A stretch of 64,000 nt of DNA from Bradyrhizobium sp. AZCC 2176 (GCF_036924645.1 NZ_JAZHRX010000001.1:4429501-4493500), one strand, 5' to 3'; shown: positions 46,343 through 54,872, counted from the first letter of the stretch. The notes: generated from the sequence alone by a model not told the origin. Program-made: numbers and translations.

Positions 46343-46869
46343 CGTCGACTCCCGGAACATCCGTGGCGTCCACACGCTGGTTTGTTGTGCAGACGCAAGC
46401 GCGCTCCGAAATCACGGCATCGCAGCATCTCGAGCGACAAGGCTTCGAAACCTATCTGCCGCGTTATCTTAAGCGCCGCCGTCATGCACGCAGGATCGAT
46501 ACAGTGGCGATGCCGTTGTTTCCGCGATATCTGTTTGTGTCCGTTGACATGCGATCGCAGCGCTGGCGTTCGGTTCAATCGACCGTTGGAGTCTCGCGCC
46601 TTATCACGAACGGCGGGGAGCCTCTGGCGATGGTCGAGAGTGTGATCGATGCCTTGCGCCGCCGCGAGGACGCCAGCGGCTTCATTCAGTTCGATCCGGC
46701 GCCGTCGTTTTCGGTCGGTGACAGGATACGCGTAACATCGGGCGCCTTTGCTGATACGCTAGGCCTGTTCGAAGGGTGTGACGATCGTGCCCGGGTGGCG
46801 GTTTTGCTCAATCTGCTCGGGCGAAAGGTCCGCGTCATGCTCGACTTGGAAATGGTAGTTGCCGCCTGA
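46339..46869 (+). CDS. NusG-family antiterminator, RfaH-like
   Basis: NusG-type elongation factor of 176 residues. The N-terminal NGN domain (about residues 12-110) carries RWFVVQTQARSEITASQHLE, then TYLPRYLKRRRHARRIDTVA and MPLFPRYLFVSVDMRSQRWR, typical of specialised RfaH-like paralogs. The KOW-like C-terminal domain follows (FSVGDRIRVTSGAFADTLGL). It should bind RNA polymerase at the start of long polysaccharide operons and prevent early termination. It lies between a regulator and a run of ten plus-strand sugar genes, with an ops-like element 80 bp downstream. Confidence 0.85.
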   Translation: MTSTPGTSVASTRWFVVQTQARSEITASQHLERQGFETYLPRYLKRRRHARRIDTVAMPLFPRYLFVSVDMRSQRWRSVQSTVGVSRLITNGGEPLAMVESVIDALRRREDASGFIQFDPAPSFSVGDRIRVTSGAFADTLGLFEGCDDRARVAVLLNLLGRKVRVMLDLEMVVAA

Positions 46870-46924
46870 CCAATGGTCGGTAACGAGGTTTTCACGGCAT
46901 AGGCGGAGTAAATTGTGTTTCTAT

Positions 46925-46963
46925 GTTCGGTGACTATCGAGTCACCCGAACTGCGGTAGCTTG
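46925..46963 (+). promoter_or_regulatory. Hairpin plus ops-like element downstream of the RfaH-like gene
   Basis: A hairpin with arms GTTCGGTGACT (46925-46935) and AGTCACCCGAAC (46940-46951), one bulged base, is followed at once by TGCGGTAGCTTG (46952-46963). The latter matches the E. coli ops element GGCGGTAGCGTG at 10 of 12 positions, including the GCGGTAGC core that forms the small non-template hairpin read by RfaH. It lies on the coding strand, 48 bp before the first sugar gene. Functional recruitment is inference. Confidence 0.5.
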
Positions 46964-47011
46964 GTGTTTCGCAGCTATAACCGGCACGGCAATAGCCTTA
47001 AGGAAGAATAG

Positions 47012-47743
47012 ATGTTTGATCGCGTGGAATTCGATAGACAAAACCTGACGCGTGCGGCGGAGATGTCTCGTGATGACGGCTTGCGAAAGCGTGCGCTTGA
47101 CCTGGTTATCGAGTCTGACAAATACGGATACGGCTATCAATGGACGTGGCTCGGACTGCCGATCATTCAGCTTCCGCAGGACATCGTCGCGACACAGGAA
47201 ATCATCTGGAAATCGAAACCCGATGTTATCATTGAAACGGGTATCGCCTGGGGCGGTTCAGTTGCATTGTATGCGTCGCTTCTTCAATTGATCGGCAAAG
47301 GCAAGGTTGTAGCCGTCGACCTCAATCTGATGGATCATGTCTCCGATCAAATCATGAGTTACCCGTTTTCGGATCGCATTCACCTGTACAAGGGCTCGTC
47401 GACCGATCCTCAAATTGTAAGCAAGGTTCAGACGCATATCGAGCCCGGACAGTCCGTCATGGTGTTGCTCGACTCAAATCACACCCATCAGCACGTTTTG
47501 GAAGAATTGCGCATCTACGCTCCTCTTGTCACCAAAGGTCAGTACGTCGTTGTCTCTGATACGGTGGTAGAAGATATTCCCGCGCAGACGCACCGTACCC
47601 GCCCCTGGGGTCCGGGCGATAATCCGAAGACCGCCCTCCATGCCTACCTCAAGGAGAGCAAGAGGTTTGAAATCGACCAGGAGATCAATCGAAAGCTCTT
47701 GCTGACCTATACGCCTGACGGCTATGCCCGGTGCGTCGAGTAA
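47012..47743 (+). CDS. CmcI/rhamnosyl O-methyltransferase-like protein
   Basis: Protein of 243 residues of the cephalosporin hydroxylase (CmcI) family, which are SAM-dependent O-methyltransferases in several sugar and antibiotic clusters. Landmarks are YQWTWLGLPIIQLPQDIVAT, the SAM motif DVIIETGIAWGGSVALYASL, and VMVLLDSNHTHQHVLEELRI with the metal-type aspartate. Probably methylates a sugar hydroxyl of the glycan. It is the first gene after the ops-like element and has no good Shine-Dalgarno beyond AAGGAAG at 47000-47006. Confidence 0.83.
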   Translation: MFDRVEFDRQNLTRAAEMSRDDGLRKRALDLVIESDKYGYGYQWTWLGLPIIQLPQDIVATQEIIWKSKPDVIIETGIAWGGSVALYASLLQLIGKGKVVAVDLNLMDHVSDQIMSYPFSDRIHLYKGSSTDPQIVSKVQTHIEPGQSVMVLLDSNHTHQHVLEELRIYAPLVTKGQYVVVSDTVVEDIPAQTHRTRPWGPGDNPKTALHAYLKESKRFEIDQEINRKLLLTYTPDGYARCVE

Positions 47744-47769
47744 CGCAGTATCTCAAGCTTGAGCTTCAG

Positions 47770-48489
47770 ATGATTTCAGATACAAGTTCTTCTCGTTGGC
47801 GACCGCTCGTTCCAGAGCGTCGTCAAATCATCATGTGGGGTGCGTCGGACCAAGGGCGCGTAAACTATCATATTCTGAAGTCGCTCGATTGCCATGTCGT
47901 AGCCTTGGTCGATGACACGCCGGATCTCGTTTCGCCGATAGAAGACATACCGTTATTGCGCGGATGGGAGGGTCTCGAAGGCTGGATTTCCGACAAAGAA
48001 ATTTCTCTGTTCGGGTTCGTTGTTGCAATCGGAAATCCATGGGGCCATGTGCGATGCAGTCTTCATCACAAACTTGAAAAAATCGGTATGTCGCCGGTTT
48101 CGTTTGCAGATGGGACGGCACTTGTATGCGGCACGGCAAAATTGGAAGGTGCGTTGCAAGTCATGCCCCGCGCCATTATTCACAATGATGTCTCCCTGGC
48201 TCGGGAATGTATTGTTAATACGGCAGCAATCGTCGAACACGATTGTGTTCTGGAGGAAGGCGTGGAGATTGGTCCCGGCGCGCTCCTTTGTGGGCGTGTG
48301 CATGTAGGAGCAAACACCTGGATCGGCGCCGGTGCCATAGTAAGACCGCGGGTGCGGATTGGAAGAAACGCGATTGTCGGAGCAGGTGCCGTTGTGGTGT
48401 CGGACGTGTCCGATGGCAAAGTGGTGGTTGGCGTACCAGCCCGGGCGGTTAATGAAAAATCGACACCGGCCGGGCGAGCAAATGCGTGA
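47770..48489 (+). CDS. NeuD/PglD-like sugar acyltransferase
   Basis: About 239 residues. The N-terminal domain (about 15-100) is a PglD-type nucleotide-sugar-binding domain (IIMWGASDQGRVNYHILKSL, CHVVALVDDTPDLV). Left-handed beta-helix repeats follow (VEHDCVLEEGVEIGPGALLC, WIGAGAIVRPRVRIGRNAIV), with the catalytic-type histidine in AIVEHDC. Likely N-acetylates the amino sugar made by the next gene. The start is uncertain: the ATG at 47770, or a GTG at 47731 that overlaps the previous gene. Confidence 0.82.
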   Translation: MISDTSSSRWRPLVPERRQIIMWGASDQGRVNYHILKSLDCHVVALVDDTPDLVSPIEDIPLLRGWEGLEGWISDKEISLFGFVVAIGNPWGHVRCSLHHKLEKIGMSPVSFADGTALVCGTAKLEGALQVMPRAIIHNDVSLARECIVNTAAIVEHDCVLEEGVEIGPGALLCGRVHVGANTWIGAGAIVRPRVRIGRNAIVGAGAVVVSDVSDGKVVVGVPARAVNEKSTPAGRANA

Positions 48490-48534
48490 TTCTGATCCAG
48501 GTAGCTTTGTGCAGATAAAAAGAGATAGCAATTG

Positions 48535-49653
48535 ATGTCTGACATTCAGATGGCAGGGCCATGGATCACCGAGCATGAAGAGAAAATCGTGCTCGATGCG
48601 TTACGCAACGGCTGGTATGGCAAGCAGGCTTATTGCTATGTCGAGAAGCTGGAAGCGGAGTTCGCGAGCTATCACGACCGCAAGCGAGCGTTGATGACGC
48701 CGAATTGCACGACGGCGCTGCATCTGCTGCTCGCTGGCCTTGGAGTCGGCGAGGGCGACGAGGTTATTGCGCCGGATTGCACATGGATCGGCTCAGTTGC
48801 CGCGATCACGTATCAGCGCGCGACGACCATATTTGCGGATATCGATCCGATACACTGGTGTCTGACAGCCGAAAGTATTGAGAGGGCGATCACGCCGCGT
48901 ACCAAGGCCGTCATTGTCGTCGATCTGTATGGAAATATGCCCGACTGGAATCCCATCATTGAGCTTTGCAAGCGCCGTGGGATCACGGTGATTGAGGACG
49001 CCGCGGAGGCTCTGGGTTCATCCTACCGGGGTGTGAGGGCCGGGAAATTCGGGGTCGCATCTACCTTCAGCTTTCATCGAACCAAGACCATAACCACCGG
49101 CGAAGGTGGGATGTTGCTGATCGACGACGACACGTTGTTCGAGCGGTGTAAATTTCTCCGGGACCACGGTCGAGCTCCGGGCACCTATTTCAATACCGAG
49201 GTGACTTTTAAATATATGCCTTCGAACCTTCAGGCCTCGCTGGGATATGCACAGTTTCAGCGGCTGGATGAACTGGTTGAGAGGAAACGGTCAATCTGGA
49301 AGGGTTATGGAGAGCGATTCTCGGACATTCCGGGCATTCAGCTCAATCCGGAGCCGGTCGAAGTTCGGAACGGCGTTTGGAACACCGCGCTGATCTTTGG
49401 CAAATCGCTTGGTATGACTCGCGACATGGCATTGACGGAAATGCCGAAGCTGGGGCTTCCGGTAAGGCCGTTCTTTTATCCGCTGAGTAGTTTGCCGGCA
49501 TTTCCCGAACGGGAGGCAGAAGGCCGGCGAAAGAATCCCGTCGCCTATGACGTTTCAGAGCGCGGCATCAATCTTCCCAGCGCTCTCAATCTAACTGAAT
49601 CCGATCTCGATGCCGTGAGCGGCGGTATCCGCCAGCTGCTCGGTTTTAAATAG
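48535..49653 (+). CDS. DegT-family sugar aminotransferase
   Basis: PLP enzyme of 372 residues that aminates a keto-deoxysugar nucleotide. It resembles perosamine-synthase-type members: GPWITEHEEKIVLDALRNGW, MTPNCTTALHLLLAGLGVGE, IEDAAEALGSSYRGVRAG, and the PLP-lysine segment FSFHRTKTITTGEGGMLLID. The adjacent acyltransferase and ketoisomerase suggest a 3-acetamido or 4-acetamido-deoxysugar. The ATG at 48535 is preferred over TTG at 48532. The C-terminal VGGIRQLLGF-like end is normal for the family. Confidence 0.87.
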   Translation: MSDIQMAGPWITEHEEKIVLDALRNGWYGKQAYCYVEKLEAEFASYHDRKRALMTPNCTTALHLLLAGLGVGEGDEVIAPDCTWIGSVAAITYQRATTIFADIDPIHWCLTAESIERAITPRTKAVIVVDLYGNMPDWNPIIELCKRRGITVIEDAAEALGSSYRGVRAGKFGVASTFSFHRTKTITTGEGGMLLIDDDTLFERCKFLRDHGRAPGTYFNTEVTFKYMPSNLQASLGYAQFQRLDELVERKRSIWKGYGERFSDIPGIQLNPEPVEVRNGVWNTALIFGKSLGMTRDMALTEMPKLGLPVRPFFYPLSSLPAFPEREAEGRRKNPVAYDVSERGINLPSALNLTESDLDAVSGGIRQLLGFK

Positions 49654-49663
49654 TCTCGCTGTC

Positions 49664-50101
49664 GTGGCTTACGCTGACATCACAGCCGTTCGTTCCGTCG
49701 TTCTTCCTCTGCATGCGCGCGAGGATGGCGAACTGTCCGTACTGGAAGGGGCGGATCTCCCATTCTCGATCGCACGATTGTTTTTTGTTCGCGCAAGCGC
49801 CGGAGCGCGTCGCGGGATGCATGCCCACAAGCGTTGCGGCCAGTTTATGATCTGTGTGAGCGGAGCAATCGAGGTCATTTGCGACGACGGCGAAACGAGG
49901 CAGTCATGGCTGCTTGACCGAGCTAACCTCGGCTTGCTGGTTCCGCCTTCGATCTGGGCGACGGAAATTTATCGAGTCCCAGGATCGATGCTGGCAGTTG
50001 CCTGCGACAGACCCTACGAGGAAGATGATTACATCCGAGACTACGACACATTTCGGCGCTATCGTGCCGCCCTCCACGCAGACCAAGAGCTGAAATCGTG
50101 A
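49664..50101 (+). CDS. dTDP-sugar 3,4-ketoisomerase-like cupin (FdtA/QdtA)
   Basis: Cupin of 145 residues. The fold signature MHAHKRCGQFMICVSGAIEV gives the two histidines and glutamine typical of FdtA/QdtA, and the end CDRPYEEDDYIRDYDTF matches the family end motif. The canonical loop histidine of PPxxWHE is replaced: here PPSIWATEIY. FdtA-type enzymes move the keto group of dTDP-4-keto-6-deoxyglucose from C4 to C3 before amination. The start is GTG at 49664. It overlaps the next gene by 4 bp (GTGA). Confidence 0.85.
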   Translation: MAYADITAVRSVVLPLHAREDGELSVLEGADLPFSIARLFFVRASAGARRGMHAHKRCGQFMICVSGAIEVICDDGETRQSWLLDRANLGLLVPPSIWATEIYRVPGSMLAVACDRPYEEDDYIRDYDTFRRYRAALHADQELKS

Positions 50102-51054
50102 AATTTGTCATCACGGGTGCGTTGGGCCATATCGGCTCGTCCTTGATCCGGTACTTGCCAGACGCTTATCCTGGCTGCCGGATTGTCATGATAGATGATA
50201 TGTCGGTACAGCGCTATTGCTCGCTGTTCGATTTGCCGGCAAACGCATCCTATCGGCTTGTTGAGGGGGACGTCCGAAGGCTTCCGCTCTTGAAATTGGT
50301 GGCTGGCGCTGATGTGCTTATTCATCTCGCGGCCATCACCGATGCTGCGAATAGTTTCGGCAATGCTGAGCAGGTGGAGCAGAATAATTTCGACGGCACC
50401 CGCATGGTGGCCCAGGCTTGCGTCGAGGCCGGCGTTGCGTTGATCTTCCCGTCCTCGACCAGTGTCTATGGCGTGCAGGAGGGCGAGGTCGACGAGGATT
50501 GTCCGATCGATCAGCTCAAGCCGCAAAGTCCTTATGCGGAGACCAAGTTGCGTGAGGAGGGCGCCATCCTGACGCTCGCGCGCGAGAAAGGATTGCGCGC
50601 GGCAGTCTGTCGATTTGGTACCATTTATGGCGTATCGCCCGGCATGCGCTTCCACACTGCCGTCAATAAATTCTGCTGGCAGGCTGTCAACGGGGTACCG
50701 CTTACGGTCTGGCGAACGGCGTACGACCAGTATCGTCCATATCTTGCGCTCGATGACGCGGTCGGCGCGGTACGGCTGATCATCGATCGCGGACTCTATT
50801 CGCAGAATGTCGTTAACGTCGTTAGCAACAATCACACGGTGCGCGAGGTGGTTGAGAGCATTCGCCTACACGTGCCGGACTGCGAGGTCAGTTTCGTCGA
50901 GAACAAGATCATGAATCAGCTGTCCTATAAGGTAAGCAATGCGAAGCTGGCGGCGGCGGGTTTTATCGCACGCGGCCGTCTCGCCGACGGCGTCGCGGCG
51001 ACGGTTCGGCTGATCGACCGGCTTGGCTCGTTGCGTGAAGGCGTGCCTGCGTGA
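50098..51054 (+). CDS. Extended SDR sugar reductase/epimerase
   Basis: SDR of 318 residues with NAD(P) motif FVITGALGHIGSSLIRYL, catalytic serine LIFPSSTSVYG, and SPYAETKLREEGAILTLARE carrying YxxxK. The strand region CRFGTIYGVSPGMRFHTAVN is typical of nucleotide-sugar SDRs. No RmlD is present in the window, so this protein may be the final 4-ketoreductase for the dTDP sugar made by RmlA-RmlB-RmlC. It is coupled by GTGA overlaps to genes on both sides. Confidence 0.85.
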   Translation: MKFVITGALGHIGSSLIRYLPDAYPGCRIVMIDDMSVQRYCSLFDLPANASYRLVEGDVRRLPLLKLVAGADVLIHLAAITDAANSFGNAEQVEQNNFDGTRMVAQACVEAGVALIFPSSTSVYGVQEGEVDEDCPIDQLKPQSPYAETKLREEGAILTLAREKGLRAAVCRFGTIYGVSPGMRFHTAVNKFCWQAVNGVPLTVWRTAYDQYRPYLALDDAVGAVRLIIDRGLYSQNVVNVVSNNHTVREVVESIRLHVPDCEVSFVENKIMNQLSYKVSNAKLAAAGFIARGRLADGVAATVRLIDRLGSLREGVPA

Positions 51055-52139
51055 CGCTTCCTCGCAATGCCATCGTAACCGGCGGGGCGGGCTTTATCGG
51101 ATCCGCTCTGGTCGACGCGCTGTTGCGCGCGCCGCAATCGCGTGTCACGATTTACGACAATCTCACCTATGCGGGCCGGATGGAGAACCTCGCGACCGCC
51201 GCACATCATCCTGGCTATCGTTTCGTGAAGGGTGACATTCTCGACGCCCACCATTTTCGCAGCGTCCTGGAAGTCGCTCGGCCGTCGGTTGTCTTTCATC
51301 TGGCTGCCGAGTCTCACGTCGACCGATCAATCGAGGATGGCGGCGCCTTTGCACGCACCAATGTCGAGGGCACCGAACGTGTCCTGGCTGCGACGCTGGA
51401 CTATTATCGCGCTCTGGATGAGACGGATCGGGCAGCATTCCGGTTTGTCCATGTGTCTACAGATGAGGTCTTCGGAGCGCTTGGAACGGAAGGGTCCTTT
51501 ACCGAATCGTCACCGTTCGCGCCCAATTCGCCCTATGCGGCCAGCAAGGCCGCGTCTGACATGTTCGCCCGGGCCTATTTCCGCACCTACGGGCTGCCAG
51601 TCGTTGTGACACACTGCTCGAATAATTTTGGCCCGCGCCAGTTTCCCGAGAAGCTCATTCCATTATGTCTTGTCCGCGCGCTGGCAGATCAACCGCTACC
51701 AATCTACGGCAAGGGTGAACAGATTCGCGACTGGCTCTTTGTTGAGGACCACGTAGAAGCGCTGATGGCGGTCGCTGCGCGCGCCGCGCCCGGCGATAGT
51801 TTCTGCATCGGCGGCGGCACTGAAATTCCAAATCTTGAAATCGTCAATGCGCTGTGCGCGCTGTTGGACTGCCTTCACCCGCGAGCCGCGTCGACCAGCT
51901 ATGCCAATCTGATTGCCTTCGTACAGGATCGTCCCGGGCACGATTTTCGCTACTCCATCGATAGTGCGAAGATTACCCGACAGCTTGGCTGGCGTCCGCG
52001 CCACAGTTTCGCGGAAGCGCTCAGGACAACGGTGGTCTGGTATCTTGAAAACCGTGAATGGCTTGCATCGTTGGGCTCGGATGCCGAAGCTGAAGTGACG
52101 CAGCGTCGTGGCCTCGTCGGAGCGCTGGTTTCACGGTGA
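51051..52139 (+). CDS. rmlB: dTDP-glucose 4,6-dehydratase
   Basis: Converts dTDP-glucose to dTDP-4-keto-6-deoxyglucose with tightly bound NAD. The 362-residue protein has AIVTGGAGFIGSALVDALLR, HLAAESHVDRSIEDGGAF, the catalytic VHVSTDEVFGALGTEG (Thr-Asp-Glu) and SPYAASKAASDMFARAYFRT with the YxxxK pair, then THCSNNFGPRQFPEKLIPL. These signatures separate it from general epimerases. The GTG start overlaps the previous stop. Confidence 0.95.
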   Translation: MTLPRNAIVTGGAGFIGSALVDALLRAPQSRVTIYDNLTYAGRMENLATAAHHPGYRFVKGDILDAHHFRSVLEVARPSVVFHLAAESHVDRSIEDGGAFARTNVEGTERVLAATLDYYRALDETDRAAFRFVHVSTDEVFGALGTEGSFTESSPFAPNSPYAASKAASDMFARAYFRTYGLPVVVTHCSNNFGPRQFPEKLIPLCLVRALADQPLPIYGKGEQIRDWLFVEDHVEALMAVAARAAPGDSFCIGGGTEIPNLEIVNALCALLDCLHPRAASTSYANLIAFVQDRPGHDFRYSIDSAKITRQLGWRPRHSFAEALRTTVVWYLENREWLASLGSDAEAEVTQRRGLVGALVSR

Positions 52140-52173
52140 AAAGTATCAAAAGCATGTTTTCCCGAGCTGTTCC

Positions 52174-53058
52174 ATGAGACGTTGTCGCAAAGCCATCATT
52201 CTTGCCGGCGGCACCGGGAGCCGTTTGTTTCCCATGACGCTGGTGACCAACAAGCATCTGCTTCCCGTTTTCGACAAGCCGATGATCTACTATCCGCTGA
52301 CGACGTTGATGTTAGCCAACATCGATCAAATCTTGATTATTTCGGGGCCGGATCAATTGCCGATGTTTGAATCGTTGCTTGGCGACGGTCGGCACTGGGG
52401 AATCAAGATCAGCTACGCGGTACAGGATGAACCGCGCGGCCTTGCTGATGCTTTCATTGTCGGCGAGGCTTTCGTTGGCGGCGAACCTGTTGCTCTTGCA
52501 CTCGGCGACAATATTTTTCACGGCCGCGGGTTATCCGAGCTGCTGGAGCAAGCCGCCAACGACTCCTCCCACGCGCATTTGTTCGCAGTTCGGGTGAAAG
52601 ATCCTGAGCGGTTCGGTGTCGTCGAGATCGACAAGGCTGGCAAGCCGATTTCCATCGAAGAAAAGCCTGTAAAGCCTCGCTCCCCCTTCGCCGTGACAGG
52701 CCTCTATTTCTATGACGAGCGTGTGGTCGACATCGCCAAGTCGGTGAAGAAGTCGCCGCGTGGTGAACTCGAGATCACGGATGTAAATCGTCGATATATC
52801 GAGGATGGCAAAGCGAAGGTTCATTTGCTGGAGCGCGGGTTCACGTGGTTCGATACCGGGACACCGAGTGCGCTGATCAATGCCTCCACCTATGTCGAGA
52901 TCATTCAAAATCGGCAGGCTCTCGGAATCGCGTGCCCTGAAGAAGTGGCTTGGCGCTCCGGATTTATCGATCGGGATCAGCTTCTGGCGATCATTCGCAA
53001 ACTGCCGAAAAGCGAGTATCGCAGCTATCTCGAAAGCATTGCAGGCTTCGTTTCTTGA
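52174..53058 (+). CDS. rmlA: Glucose-1-phosphate thymidylyltransferase
   Basis: Makes dTDP-glucose from glucose-1-phosphate and dTTP. The 294-residue length and motifs fit: KAIILAGGTGSRLFPMTLVT (nucleotide loop), KHLLPVFDKPMIYYPLTTLM, LALGDNIFHGRGLSELLE with the metal aspartate, and RGFTWFDTGTPSALINAS. I choose the ATG at 52174, since residues before it lack family similarity. The stop overlaps the rmlC start (TGATG). Confidence 0.95.
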   Translation: MRRCRKAIILAGGTGSRLFPMTLVTNKHLLPVFDKPMIYYPLTTLMLANIDQILIISGPDQLPMFESLLGDGRHWGIKISYAVQDEPRGLADAFIVGEAFVGGEPVALALGDNIFHGRGLSELLEQAANDSSHAHLFAVRVKDPERFGVVEIDKAGKPISIEEKPVKPRSPFAVTGLYFYDERVVDIAKSVKKSPRGELEITDVNRRYIEDGKAKVHLLERGFTWFDTGTPSALINASTYVEIIQNRQALGIACPEEVAWRSGFIDRDQLLAIIRKLPKSEYRSYLESIAGFVS

Positions 53059-53612
53059 TGTCGGCTGCGATTGTTCCGCTGTCCATTCCGGGCGCACTGC
53101 TTATCGAGCCGGCACGTTTCAGGGATGAACGTGGATGGTTCTTCGAAAGCTGGCGGGAGAACGATTACGCGGCTGCAGGTATGACGGAGCCATTTGTGCA
53201 GGACAATTTCTCGTCCTCCCGAGCAGGCGTAGTGCGCGGATTGCATTATCAGGCCGATGACGCGCAGGGCCAGATCGTCACCATCATCGCGGGGCGGGTA
53301 TTTGATGTGCTCGTCGATCTGCGCCGTAGTTCTCCAACTTTCGGCAAGCACGAGGCCATCATGCTGGATGAGACGGCGCCACGGCAGCTCTATATGCCGG
53401 CAGGGGTGGCGCATGGTTTCTGTGTGTGCAGTCCGGTCGCAATCCTGCACTACAAATGTACGAAGTATTACAATTCAGCTACGGAACGTGGCGTGCGCTG
53501 GAATGATCCGGATCTTGCGATAGAGTGGCCGTCGACGACTCCGATCTTGTCCTCTCGCGATGCCGGCTATCCGCTGTTGCGGGACATTCCAAATTGCGAT
53601 TTGCCCCGATAG
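53058..53612 (+). CDS. rmlC: dTDP-4-keto-6-deoxyglucose 3,5-epimerase
   Basis: Cupin epimerase of 184 residues: FVQDNFSSSRAGVVRGLHYQ (catalytic histidine), GRVFDVLVDLRRSSPTFGKH, YMPAGVAHGFCV, and the tail YNSATERGVRWNDPDLAIEW. This makes an L-configured 4-keto sugar, so the product is likely an L-sugar or a 3- or 5-epimerised precursor. It is the third of the tightly linked rmlB-rmlA-rmlC group; rmlD is absent here. Confidence 0.93.
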   Translation: MSAAIVPLSIPGALLIEPARFRDERGWFFESWRENDYAAAGMTEPFVQDNFSSSRAGVVRGLHYQADDAQGQIVTIIAGRVFDVLVDLRRSSPTFGKHEAIMLDETAPRQLYMPAGVAHGFCVCSPVAILHYKCTKYYNSATERGVRWNDPDLAIEWPSTTPILSSRDAGYPLLRDIPNCDLPR

Positions 53613-53654
53613 ATCGATGGTCTTACCGCGCTTTCACTGAATCAGGAGTATGCA

Positions 53655-54872
53655 ATGTTGAAATGTCGTGCCTGCGGAACGCCGGTTGAAGGGTTCATGT
53701 CATTCGGACAGCAACCGATCGCGAACCATTTCATCGCAGAGCGGGAGATCGGATCTGAATACTTTTTCAAGATGGACGTCGGCGTATGTCCGGAATGCAC
53801 TTTGTTCCAGCTGATCGAGCAGCCTGACCCGAGTTTAATGTTCCACGAGAACTACACGTTTTTCTCGCAAACCTCGAAGGGCATGCAGGGGCACTTCGAA
53901 GCCTACGCGAAATTCGTCAGAGAAAATTACCTCGACGGGGCTGATCCCTTTGTCGTCGAGATTGGCTCGAATGACGGAATCTTGCTTCGTCACTTCATGC
54001 GGGCCGGCATTCGTCACCTCGGAATCGAGCCGTCCGGCAATGTCGCGGAAAAAGCCCGCGAGGCAGGCGTTGATACGCTTAGCGTGTTCTTCAGTGTCGA
54101 ATCGGCGGCGAAAATTGCCAGCGAACGAGGGCTGGCCGATGCGATTCTGGCAGCCAACGTAATGTGTCATATCCCTGACCTTAACGGCGTGGCGCAGGCG
54201 GCCGCAATGCTGCTGAAGCCTTCGGGCGTTTTGATCTTCGAGGAGCCGTATCTCGGCGACGTGCTGGAGAAGACTGCTTACGATCAAATCTATGACGAGC
54301 ATGTCTTTCTGTTTTCCGTGCTGTCGGTCGGCAACACATTTCGAGCCCACGGATTTGAAGTTATCGATTGCATCCCTCAATCGACACACGGTGGCTCAAT
54401 GCGATACGTACTAGCGCGTCGCGGTGAGAGGCCGGTATCCCCTTCGGTCATGCAGCGTATCAGGTGGGAACAAGAACGCGGTTTGGCGAAACCGGAAACG
54501 TATTCCGCCTTCGCTATGGCTTGCGAGAAATCGCGCGACGAACTGGTTTCGTTACTGAAGGACCTGAAATCGAAAGGCGAGACCGTTGCCGGATACGCGG
54601 CGACTTCAAAGAGCACCACGATTCTGAACTATTGCGGGATCGGGCCTGATCTCATCAGTTATATCAGCGATACGACTCCGTTGAAGCAGGGAAAATTGTC
54701 GCCGGGTATGCACATCCCGGTGGTGGCTTATGAAGAGTTCGTCGCGAAGCCACCACAATATGCGGTGCTGTTCGCTTGGAATCACCGCAACGAAATCATG
54801 GCAAAGGAGCAATCCTATATGACCCGGGGCGGGAAGTGGATCCGCTTTGTGCCGGACGTCGCAGTTGAGTAG
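53655..54872 (+). CDS. Sugar C-methyltransferase (NovU/TylC3-like)
   Basis: Protein of 405 residues in three parts: a zinc-binding N-terminus (CRACGTPVEG and VCPECTLFQL cysteine pairs), a SAM-binding core (VVEIGSNDGILLRHFMRAGI, VMCHIPDLNGVAQAAAM) and a C-terminal domain with GGSMRYVLARRGERPVSPSV and GYAATSKSTTILNYCGI. This layout is that of enzymes that add a methyl branch to a keto-sugar carbon, as in noviose or mycarose pathways. AGGAG precedes the ATG at 53655. It strongly suggests the dTDP sugar of this cluster is branched. Confidence 0.88.
   Translation: MLKCRACGTPVEGFMSFGQQPIANHFIAEREIGSEYFFKMDVGVCPECTLFQLIEQPDPSLMFHENYTFFSQTSKGMQGHFEAYAKFVRENYLDGADPFVVEIGSNDGILLRHFMRAGIRHLGIEPSGNVAEKAREAGVDTLSVFFSVESAAKIASERGLADAILAANVMCHIPDLNGVAQAAAMLLKPSGVLIFEEPYLGDVLEKTAYDQIYDEHVFLFSVLSVGNTFRAHGFEVIDCIPQSTHGGSMRYVLARRGERPVSPSVMQRIRWEQERGLAKPETYSAFAMACEKSRDELVSLLKDLKSKGETVAGYAATSKSTTILNYCGIGPDLISYISDTTPLKQGKLSPGMHIPVVAYEEFVAKPPQYAVLFAWNHRNEIMAKEQSYMTRGGKWIRFVPDVAVE

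Noticed and set aside
47770..48489. Sialic acid pathway suggested by the NeuD-like protein
   Set aside because: No NeuA, NeuB or NeuC homologs are present; the protein fits better as an acyltransferase for an amino-deoxysugar.
50098..51054. Annotation of the SDR as RmlD
   Set aside because: It has a longer extended-SDR pattern and lacks RmlD-type N-terminal features; a ketoreductase role remains only a hypothesis.
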